Of a DNA stretch of 9,081 nt, positions 1 to 5,189 are shown one piece after another. Each line of letters opens with the position of its first letter. The first letter of the stretch is position 1. The notes under the pieces were generated by a model. It did no database searches. It was not told the origin of the DNA and worked only from the letters and a program-made list of their open reading frames with translations. The DNA is from Candidatus Desantisbacteria bacterium CG2_30_40_21 (GTDB lineage: Bacteria > UBA9089 > CG2-30-40-21), in contig MNYI01000227.1 of NCBI GenBank assembly GCA_001873945.1, forward strand, positions 1 through 9,081. The letters are read 5' to 3'. A program made the translations under genes and the position numbers.

Positions 1-65
1 CACAGAAGATTTCCGATATTTTTATGGTACTGGAAAAATAAAAAATAAGGGTATTTCTCATCAAT

Positions 66-104
66 TCTCTGTTTTTCTCTGTGTCTCCGTGTCTTCGTAG
101 TGAG
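66..104. repeat. CTCTGTG-type mosaic repeat, copy 1
   Basis: A pyrimidine-rich tract built from TCTCTGT and CTCCGTGTC units ending in TTCGTAGTGA. A second tract of the same kind lies at 200-240. Such CTCTGTG/CTCCGTG mosaics occur between genes in many anaerobic bacteria; their function is unknown. No reading frame or RNA gene is visible in it. Confidence 0.5.
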
Positions 105-199
105 TAGTTACACATAGAGAAAGAGGACAATCGGCTTTCAGGTTCAGGTAAGATAACTGCTTATTGTATGAAAATCAGTCGTATGATGATTGGAATTTA

Positions 200-240
200 A
201 GCTCTGTGTCCCTCTGTCGTCTCTGTGAACTCTGTGTTAA
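200..240. repeat. CTCTGTG-type mosaic repeat, copy 2
   Basis: Four near-tandem CTCTGTG/CTCTGTC units with spacers of a few bases, ending in CTCTGTGTTAA about 50 bp before acsC. It matches the tract at 66-104 in style. It forms part of the acsC leader, so it could lie in the promoter or the 5' untranslated region. I see no convincing sigma-70 promoter in it. Confidence 0.5.
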
Positions 241-280
241 AATATTATTAGTCGTGAACGGTTACAATTAATTTTTCCGT

Positions 281-285
281 GGAGG
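281..285 (+). promoter_or_regulatory. Ribosome binding site of acsC
   Basis: GGAGG lies 6 nt before the ATG at 292 and fixes the acsC start. The rest of the 291-nt leader holds only the CTCTGTG mosaics; no other gene or riboswitch is visible there. Confidence 0.8.
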
Positions 286-291
286 TACAAA

Positions 292-1641
292 ATGGCTCTT
301 TCAGGTTTGGATATTTTCAAAAAATTACCGAAAACAAATTGTAAGAAGTGTAATCTTCCTACTTGTCTGGCGTTTGCCATGCAGGTAGCAGCAGGCAAGA
401 TGGAGATTTCTCTCTGTCCGGATGTCTCTGATGATGTTGTGGCACAGATAGCTGAAGCAACTGCCCCACCCATCAGGCCAGTAACAATTGGCACAGGGGA
501 TGATGCCTTAAAAATTGGTGAGGAAACGGTTATGTTTCGCCATGACAAGCGGTTTGAACATCAACCATGTATTGGACTTCTGCTGACTGATGAGATGTCG
601 GATGATATTTTAAGCAAACATATTGAACAGTTTAAGGCAACAGGGTTTGAACGGGTTGGAATAATGATGAAGGCAGAGGTTATGGCTATTAAAAGCGTAA
701 CCGGAGATGCAGAGCGGTTTAAGGTTATAGTCAAGAGGGTTATGGATGAAACTCAAGCATTATTGGTGCTGATGAGTGATTCCTCAATTGTTCTTGAGGC
801 TGGACTGAGTCTCTGCAGGGACAGAAAGCCGTTGCTTTGCGGGGTAAATACAGATAATCTTGCTCAAGTAGCACAATTGGCTAAAGAAAATAATTGCCCG
901 GTAGTTGCCAAGGGAAAGGATTTGGATGAATTGGCTGATTTGACAAATAAACTAACCGCCTCTGGTGTCAAAGATATTGTCCTGTATCCAATTGGTACGG
1001 TCTTGAAGGATCGATTTGAACAAGAGACAATGATGCGAAGATTGGCATTAAAAAAGATATTCAGACCGCTGGGTTTCCCAACGATTAATTTTCCGTGTGA
1101 TTTTACTTCAGACAAGAATGAAGAGATGGTGATTGCAGCAACCTTTGTGGCAAAGTATAGTGGGATTATTATCTTGTCTACCCTTGAGCCGCATTACACC
1201 TATCCCCTTTTCTGTCTCCGGATGAATATTTACACAGATCCACAGAGACCCATGACCATGGAAGAAAAGGTATACGAATTCAATAACCCTGACAAAGATT
1301 CTCCAGTTCTGATAACGACAAATTTTTCATTGACATACTTCCTTGTTGCTGGTGAAATAGAATCGTCCAGAAAGCCTGTTTGGTTGGCAATACAGAATAC
1401 CGAGGGACTCTCTGTCCTGACCGCATGGTCAGCAGGGAAATTTAATGCGGAATCAATTGCTAAGTTTATTAAAAGCTCGGGGATAACAGAAAAGATATCC
1501 CATCGAAATCTGATTATCCCTGGATATGTGGCAGAATTATCCGGTGATTTAGAGGAAGAAATGGGGGCAGGTTGGAAGGTAATTGTTGGACCAAGGGAGG
1601 CGCCAAGTTTACCGGGATTTTTGAAACAAATGCAGGTGTAA
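292..1641 (+). CDS. acsC: Corrinoid/iron-sulfur protein large (gamma) subunit
   Basis: Large subunit of the corrinoid/iron-sulfur protein of the Wood-Ljungdahl pathway. It carries the cobamide that takes a methyl group from methyltetrahydrofolate (via AcsE) and delivers it to acetyl-CoA synthase in the cytoplasm. The N-terminus has the [4Fe-4S] ligands C17-x2-C20-x4-C25-x16-C42, the spacing known for this family. A TIM-barrel region follows, roughly residues 90-320. The C-terminal corrinoid-binding domain includes TNFSLTYF (343-350), PGYVAELSGDLEE (410-422) and GWKVIVGPREA (427-437). The 449-residue length agrees with the Moorella protein (about 446), so it is complete. The start has a strong GGAGG. 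Its functional partner acsE lies 1.1 kb downstream, beyond an accessory gene block; the small subunit acsD and acsB are not in the window. Annotation is near certain. Confidence 0.96.
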   Translation: MALSGLDIFKKLPKTNCKKCNLPTCLAFAMQVAAGKMEISLCPDVSDDVVAQIAEATAPPIRPVTIGTGDDALKIGEETVMFRHDKRFEHQPCIGLLLTDEMSDDILSKHIEQFKATGFERVGIMMKAEVMAIKSVTGDAERFKVIVKRVMDETQALLVLMSDSSIVLEAGLSLCRDRKPLLCGVNTDNLAQVAQLAKENNCPVVAKGKDLDELADLTNKLTASGVKDIVLYPIGTVLKDRFEQETMMRRLALKKIFRPLGFPTINFPCDFTSDKNEEMVIAATFVAKYSGIIILSTLEPHYTYPLFCLRMNIYTDPQRPMTMEEKVYEFNNPDKDSPVLITTNFSLTYFLVAGEIESSRKPVWLAIQNTEGLSVLTAWSAGKFNAESIAKFIKSSGITEKISHRNLIIPGYVAELSGDLEEEMGAGWKVIVGPREAPSLPGFLKQMQV

Positions 1642-1654
1642 TTAAGGGTAAATA

Positions 1655-1673
1655 CTCACCATGGAGTAACACA
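1655..1673. repeat. Short mosaic-repeat fragment, inverted
   Basis: The 3' flank of acsC contains CACCATGGAGTAACACAG. Its reverse complement begins CTGTGTTACTCCATGG and shares CTGTGTTA with the mosaic at 200-240. It is probably a fragment of the same repeat class in opposite orientation. It marks the junction between acsC and the small-gene cassette. Confidence 0.3.
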
Positions 1674-1701
1674 GCGGGTGAAACGGAATAGAATAATGAT
1701 T

Positions 1702-1896
1702 ATGAACAGAGAACGGCGTAAAGAGGCTGGCAGGGTATTTCTTGACCTGTCGAAATATCTTGCTACTACTGTAGCGATAGGAAGTTTATTCGCAAAAGAT
1801 TCAATAGAGTGGCTACCTGTTATTTCAGGAGGGTTGTTGGCTGTAGTTCTCTTTGCAATTGGCGTAAAAACAATTCCACCAGACAAGGAGGATTAA
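1702..1896 (+). CDS. Small two-helix membrane protein (DUF6722-like)
   Basis: A 64-residue protein when read from the ATG at 1702. It has a basic N-terminus (MNRERRKEAGR), an amphipathic LDLSKYL stretch, a short first hydrophobic segment (ATTVAIGSLFA), and a clear second membrane helix from about WLPVISGG to AIGV. The tail, PPDKED, is charged. It resembles small membrane proteins of the DUF6722 type, but that link is from memory of their style. Alternative starts are ATG 1696 and GTG 1678; the GTG has a GGAG 11 nt upstream that lies in a probable repeat fragment. I chose 1702 because MNRERRKE is the usual kind of N-terminus in such proteins. It opens a compact four-gene run and is followed after 2 nt by a 26-residue membrane peptide. 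Function unknown. Confidence 0.65.
   Translation: MNRERRKEAGRVFLDLSKYLATTVAIGSLFAKDSIEWLPVISGGLLAVVLFAIGVKTIPPDKED
1885..1892 (+). promoter_or_regulatory. Strong ribosome binding site for a 26-residue ORF
   Basis: AAGGAGGA, a near-perfect Shine-Dalgarno sequence, overlaps the last codons of the preceding gene and sits 6 nt before ATG 1899. It is the main evidence that the very short ORF behind it is translated. Confidence 0.75.
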
Positions 1897-1898
1897 TC

Positions 1899-1979
1899 AT
1901 GTGGGCTATTGTAGTAATAGGTGCTATGTTTTCAATTGTTGCCTTAATTACCCTCAGGTATTTTGAAAAACATCCTTAA
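1899..1979 (+). CDS. 26-residue single-pass membrane peptide
   Basis: A tiny ORF encoding a peptide that starts MWAIVVIGAMFSIVALIT and ends LRYFEKHP. About 18 hydrophobic residues form one membrane helix, followed by a short basic tail. The ATG follows the previous stop by 2 nt (TAATCATG) and has an excellent Shine-Dalgarno at 1885-1892. The stop is 11 nt before the GTG of the DUF4160 gene. The layout argues for translation as part of one operon with its neighbours. The size and shape fit small membrane-inserting peptides, including type I toxins or small subunits that pair with the preceding two-helix protein. Neither role can be chosen from the sequence. I do not recognise a named family. 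Confidence 0.6.
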   Translation: MWAIVVIGAMFSIVALITLRYFEKHP

Positions 1980-1990
1980 GGGAGGGACTT

Positions 1991-2254
1991 GTGCCGGAAG
2001 TTAGCAGGTTTTTCGGAATCGTGATTGGAATGTACTACAAAGAGGAACACTCAGTACCACACTTTCACGCCATCTATAGTGGTCAAAGGGCAAGTTTCAC
2101 CATCTCGGACTTGCGGCTCATTGAGGGGCATTTGCCGAAACGCATTGTCTCGTTTGTGCTTGAGTGGGCTTTTGAGCACCGTAACGAACTGATGGAGGAT
2201 TGGGAACTGACCAGAGCAAGAAAACCCCTCAAGTGGATAGAACCATTGGAATAG
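1991..2254 (+). CDS. DUF4160 family protein
   Basis: An 87-residue protein typical of DUF4160. The N-terminus MPEVSRFFGIVIGMYY is followed by a histidine-rich HSVPHFHA motif (about residues 20-27), then IEGHLPKR, and an LEWAFEHRNEL helix with a WELTRARKP tail. The full family length is present. The start is GTG 1991, preceded by GGGAGGG at 1980-1984 and beyond. It is followed 10 nt downstream by a DUF2442 gene. This pair is common in bacterial genomes and is often proposed to be a type II toxin-antitoxin-like module, but biochemical proof is thin. Placement between acsC and acsE suggests an acquired cassette rather than a role in carbon fixation. Confidence 0.85.
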   Translation: MPEVSRFFGIVIGMYYKEEHSVPHFHAIYSGQRASFTISDLRLIEGHLPKRIVSFVLEWAFEHRNELMEDWELTRARKPLKWIEPLE

Positions 2255-2264
2255 GAGGTTACTG

Positions 2265-2525
2265 ATGCATATCGTAAAAGATGTTACCTATGTATCCGAC
2301 TACAAACTGCTATTGTCGTTTGATGATGGCAGAGTGCGATTAGTTGACTTGTCGAAGGAACTGGATGGTGAAATTTTCGAGCCACTGAAAGACATTGGCT
2401 ATTTCAAGAAGGTTCGTGTAAACTCAAGTATAGATACAATTGTCTGGGACAACGGTGCCGATATGTGTCCTGACTTTTTGTACAAAGCGGGTGTGGAAGT
2501 TACACAACAGATATTAGCGGCATAG
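2265..2525 (+). CDS. DUF2442 family protein
   Basis: An 86-residue DUF2442 protein. It shows the family pattern of a beta-rich N-terminus (VTYVSDYKLLLSFDDG), VDLSKELDGEIFEPLKD, a YFKKVRV strand, then TIVWDNGADMCPDFLY. The start ATG 2265 has TAGGAGGT a few bases upstream, and the gap to the DUF4160 stop is only 10 nt, so the two are co-transcribed. The family is the usual partner of DUF4160 and is often predicted to be the DNA-binding or antitoxin-like member of a two-gene module. That role is inference. The stop is followed after 14 nt by a long palindromic element that may end the transcript. Confidence 0.85.
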   Translation: MHIVKDVTYVSDYKLLLSFDDGRVRLVDLSKELDGEIFEPLKDIGYFKKVRVNSSIDTIVWDNGADMCPDFLYKAGVEVTQQILAA

Positions 2526-2539
2526 ACTTTAAAGGATGC

Positions 2540-2703
2540 TATACTCAACGACGGCATAAATTGTGAATTTTCGGGTAGAGGATTAATCAACGAGAGCAAT
2601 GGCGCGCAAGGTGAGCAATAGTGTACTATTGCAAAACCTGAACAACGCAGCTATCGTTGATTAAGACCAGTGAAAAACGCAATTTATGCCGTCGTTGAGT
2701 ATA
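2540..2703. repeat. 164-bp palindromic element 1 (MITE-like)
   Basis: The outer arms 2540-2563 and 2680-2703 are perfect 24-bp inverted repeats (outer part TATACTCAACGACGG). A second pair, TTAATCAACGA (2583-2593) and its complement (2654-2664), lies inside. The centre is GCAATAGT-GT-ACTATTGC (2615-2632). Unpaired between the stems are GCAAGGTG (2606-2613) and AACGC (2644-2648), which recur in the element at 3676-3834. There is no coding capacity. It could be a non-autonomous mobile element, a structured recombination site, or a transcript-end hairpin between the DUF cassette and acsE. No obvious target-site duplication is visible. Confidence 0.8.
2615..2632. repeat. Central palindrome of element 1
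   Basis: Two perfect 8-bp arms (GCAATAGT / ACTATTGC) are separated by only 2 nt. The ATAGT-nn-ACTAT heart is shared with the centre of element 2. A 2-nt centre suits a double-strand protein-binding or cleavage site better than a stable hairpin loop. Confidence 0.7.
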
Positions 2704-2787
2704 TGTTTTATTGTTGCTTTAATTGCCCCTACTTAATGGACAATAAGGTATACTAAATGTCAAATTTAATAAGGAGGTACGATAAAA

Positions 2788-3669
2788 ATGGCTATTGTCA
2801 TCGCGGAAAACATTCATGTTATTTCTCCACGGATAAAGGAGGCAATCAAGGGTAGGGATGCAAGGACTATCCAGAAGGTAGCAGTCAAATCACAGGAAAT
2901 GGGTGCAGATTTCATTGATTTGAACATAGGTCCTGCAAGCAAAGAGGGTGTAGCTATCATGGAATGGATGGTTAAAACCGTACAAGAGGTGGTTACACTG
3001 CCACTCTTTCTTGATACTTTGAATGTAGCAGCCATAGAGGCAGGCTTGAAATTTTGTAAGCAAAAGGCAGTGATAAACTCTATCAGTTGCATTCCAGAGA
3101 GAATGGATGCATTATTTCCATTGGTACAAAAATATAATACTGGTTGTGTTTGCCTACTGATTAGTGAACAGGGGCTGCCAAGGGATAATGATGAAAGGGG
3201 AATGTTGGCAGCTGATCTTATTGGTAAAGCTATGGAGTATAATGTGCAAAATGAAGACATTTGGTTTGACCCATTTACCCCACCAATTGCCTTCCAACAG
3301 GATGCAGTTAAAGCGACATTAGAGTCTGTATTGATGTTTGAGGAAATGGCACCCGGCTGCAGAGTTACTTGTGGCTTGTCCAATGTTTCCAATGGATTGC
3401 CACGAGAATTAAGGGATATTCTCAATCAAACCTTTCTTATTATGCTTGAAAGAAATGGTATGACATCAGCTATTGCAGATGCCTTTGATGAAAGGTTAAT
3501 TGAAATAGCCAAAGGTAAGAGAGGAGACCTGCAAAAGATTGTCTGGCAGGTTATGGACGGAGAAGAACCAGCTATAGGCAGCCTTACTCAAGAACAGATA
3601 GAGTTTGTGAAAACTGCCAGGGTATTGCTTGGACATAAACTCTTTTCGCCTTCGTGGTTGAGTGAATAA
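2788..3669 (+). CDS. acsE: Methyltetrahydrofolate:corrinoid/Fe-S protein methyltransferase
   Basis: Transfers the methyl group of 5-methyltetrahydrofolate to the Co(I) corrinoid of the AcsCD protein in the Wood-Ljungdahl pathway. It is a cytoplasmic pterin-binding TIM barrel. Visible motifs are DLNIGP (44-49), LFLDTLN with D76, INSIS with N97, FDPFTPP with D161, and GLSNVSNGLP (196-205) with N199. These match the pterin-binding Asp/Asn residues of the Moorella enzyme. IADAFDERLIE (229-239) is also conserved. At 293 residues it is about 30 longer than the Moorella protein (about 262). The extra part is roughly 242-270, before the final TARVLLGHKLFSPSWL helix. ATG 2788 has AAGGAGGT 10 nt upstream. 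A TATACT at 2749-2754 could be a -10 element, but the -35 is poor. Palindromic elements flank the gene on both sides. Confidence 0.93.
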   Translation: MAIVIAENIHVISPRIKEAIKGRDARTIQKVAVKSQEMGADFIDLNIGPASKEGVAIMEWMVKTVQEVVTLPLFLDTLNVAAIEAGLKFCKQKAVINSISCIPERMDALFPLVQKYNTGCVCLLISEQGLPRDNDERGMLAADLIGKAMEYNVQNEDIWFDPFTPPIAFQQDAVKATLESVLMFEEMAPGCRVTCGLSNVSNGLPRELRDILNQTFLIMLERNGMTSAIADAFDERLIEIAKGKRGDLQKIVWQVMDGEEPAIGSLTQEQIEFVKTARVLLGHKLFSPSWLSE

Positions 3670-3735
3670 AAGTAAAGGTCTGTCCCAAAATAACTGTTAC
3701 ATTTGGTTGCCACTTCATCTTGTCCAGCAAGGTGC

Positions 3736-3767
3736 GACTTAAGGCATAGTTCACTATGCCTTAAGTC
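3736..3767. repeat. Central 15-bp palindrome of element 2
   Basis: Perfect 15-bp arms with a 2-nt centre. As RNA it would be a strong hairpin that could attenuate transcripts leaving acsE, but no T-run follows it, so it is not a textbook terminator. Its ATAGT-TC-ACTAT heart parallels ATAGT-GT-ACTAT in element 1. Confidence 0.75.
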
Positions 3768-3792
3768 TTGTAACGCCACTGGAGGAGGCGAA

Positions 3793-3822
3793 TTGGCAAC
3801 CTCGATGTAACACATTTATTTT
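3793..3822 (+). promoter_or_regulatory. Possible outward promoter in element 2
   Basis: TTGGCA (3793-3798) and TATTTT (3817-3822) are separated by 18 nt, a moderate sigma-70-like pair inside the right arm of element 2. It points at the M48 gene, whose ATG is 32 nt further on. The -10 match is only 4 of 6, so this is tentative. Confidence 0.25.
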
Positions 3823-3854
3823 GTGACAGATCCTAAGTTTACGAGGTCTGTATT

Positions 3855-5153
3855 ATGCCGTTACATAAATTATTTCTACTGCTTTTATTCCTTTCCCTTT
3901 CAGGCTGTGCCACCAATCCTGTTACCGGCGAGAAACAGTTTAATCTCATGTCCGAAGATAAAGAAATGGCTATGGGTGATAGTTATTATCCTGTGTATAC
4001 TCAGGTATCAAACGGCTTGTTTCAAGATAAAAATCTGCAATCGTACATTAATCAAACAGGGAAAAAATGTGCCGCAAAAAGCCATCGTCCGCAATTAAAT
4101 TATGAATTTAATGTGGTTAATACCTCTGTAATAAATGCCTATGCCCTGCCAGGGGGCAAGATTAGCATTACCAGAGGGCTTCTTAACCTTATGGAGAATG
4201 AAGACCAATTAGCTGGCGTACTTAGCCATGAGATTGGCCATGTAGCTGCAAGGCATGTTGCCTCTGGATATACCCGCTCTGTCTTGACAGGTTTTGGGTT
4301 ATCACTGCTTGATACTGTTATGGCTGCAAAAGAGGTTAAGAATCGGGAATATTATAACACAGCCGCAGGGCTGGCTACAAACCTGATTGTCATGAAATAT
4401 AGTCGTGATCAGGAACGAGAAGCAGATGCTCTGGGCATGGAATATATGGTTAAAGCCGGATATAATCCTGTCGGGTTTGTTCAAGCCATGCAAATCCTTC
4501 AATCCTTATCTCAGAGAGAGCCGTCAAAGTTGGAGATAATGTTCCAGAGTCATCCCATGCCCTTGGAACGAATAGAGAATGCTAAGGCACAAATCCAGTC
4601 AAATTTTGCTACACTTCAATCAAATACTTTTCAAGTCGATGAGTTCCTAAAGAATACAAATTACTTAAAAAAAGTTAGTCTAGCATATAAACAGTGTGAT
4701 CAAGCTGAGGAGTTGACAAAAAAGGAAAAATTTGGAGATGCTATCATAAAGCTTAAAAACGCCCTGACTATTGCCCCTGATGAAGCCTTAATTCATACCA
4801 CCCTGTCTGCGACATATTTTGCTGAAAAGAAATATGATGAAGCTACAAATGAAATCAAACAGTCTCTTTCCATATATCCTGACCTGTTTATGAGCCGCTT
4901 TTTAGCAGGGCTTATACTTCATACAACCAATAATTTTAAGACATCAATTACTCATCTAAAGATAGCTGATAAACTTGTCCCTGATAATGTAAATGTTGTC
5001 TTTTATCTCGGGCTTAACTATGAAAAACTAAAGAAGATAGAAACAGCAGCCGGATATTACAAAAGGCTTCTCCAATTAACCACTAAGGGAGAAAAGGCAG
5101 AATATGCCTATAAGAGGTTGTGCGAATGGGGATATATCAGCCATTCTCGGTGA
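3855..5153 (+). CDS. M48 metalloprotease lipoprotein with TPR domain (BepA-like)
   Basis: Predicted zinc protease anchored in the periplasmic leaflet as a lipoprotein. Residues 1-17 form a lipoprotein signal peptide, with lipobox LSGC and Cys18 as the lipidated residue. The M48 motif HEIGH (H125, E126, H129) and the downstream EREAD (187-191) supply the zinc ligands. SHPMPLERI (232-240) matches the loop that carries the regulatory 'His-switch' histidine in BepA. Residues about 275-410 form four TPR-like helical pairs, e.g. GDAIIKLKNALTIAPDEA and YDEATNEIKQSLSIYPDL. The 432-residue length is normal for periplasmic M48-TPR proteins. In the E. coli homologue BepA this architecture serves outer-membrane protein quality control; that role is inferred here. 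Start ATG 3855 has a weak GAGG about 9 nt upstream. It converges on the NACHT gene. Confidence 0.92.
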   Translation: MPLHKLFLLLLFLSLSGCATNPVTGEKQFNLMSEDKEMAMGDSYYPVYTQVSNGLFQDKNLQSYINQTGKKCAAKSHRPQLNYEFNVVNTSVINAYALPGGKISITRGLLNLMENEDQLAGVLSHEIGHVAARHVASGYTRSVLTGFGLSLLDTVMAAKEVKNREYYNTAAGLATNLIVMKYSRDQEREADALGMEYMVKAGYNPVGFVQAMQILQSLSQREPSKLEIMFQSHPMPLERIENAKAQIQSNFATLQSNTFQVDEFLKNTNYLKKVSLAYKQCDQAEELTKKEKFGDAIIKLKNALTIAPDEALIHTTLSATYFAEKKYDEATNEIKQSLSIYPDLFMSRFLAGLILHTTNNFKTSITHLKIADKLVPDNVNVVFYLGLNYEKLKKIETAAGYYKRLLQLTTKGEKAEYAYKRLCEWGYISHSR

Positions 5154-5188
5154 ACAGATGACACGACAGTAGCCATCCTATCATCTGT
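5154..5188. terminator. Possible bidirectional hairpin between convergent genes
   Basis: The 36-nt gap between the M48 stop and the end of the NACHT gene contains ACAGATGA (5154-5161) and its perfect complement TCATCTGT (5181-5188). An inner TAG/CTA pair extends the stem past an 8-nt bulge. The location fits a shared terminator, but neither side has a T-run. Confidence 0.4.
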
Positions 5189-5189
5189 C

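Larger units (their letters stand above)
3676..3834. repeat. 159-bp palindromic element 2 (MITE-like)
   Basis: Imperfect terminal inverted repeats share the blocks AGG, TCTGTC, CAAAATAA, TGTTACAT and GGTTGCCA between the left (3676-3711) and the right end (3793-3834, inverted). The centre is GACTTAAGGCATAGT-TC-ACTATGCCTTAAGTC (3736-3767). GCAAGGTG (3727-3734) lies exactly 1 nt before the central stem and AACGC (3772-3776) follows it, as in element 1. Length and symmetry also match element 1, although the outer arms are unrelated. It fills the whole gap between acsE (6 nt after its stop) and the M48 gene (21 nt before its start). Confidence 0.8.

Noticed and set aside
864..1115. Open frames on the minus strand inside acsC (also 237-548).
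   Set aside because: They are shadows of a well-conserved gene with no start signals or domains of their own.
2543..2702. Integron attC site: the outer arm ends ACTCAAC and GTTGAGT fit the RYYYAAC/GTTRRRY core-site consensus.
   Set aside because: The related element at 3676-3834 lacks these core sites at its ends, the palindrome is much longer and more symmetric than usual attC sites, and no integrase or cassette array is visible. The match is probably chance in a long palindrome.
2814..3425. A 203-codon open frame on the minus strand opposite acsE.
   Set aside because: It lies wholly inside acsE, has no recognisable domain and no ribosome binding site, and acsE has clear motifs throughout.
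3823..4098. A plus-strand open frame overlapping the start of the M48 gene.
   Set aside because: It is out of frame with a clear lipoprotein signal peptide and M48 protein, and its translation has no family features.
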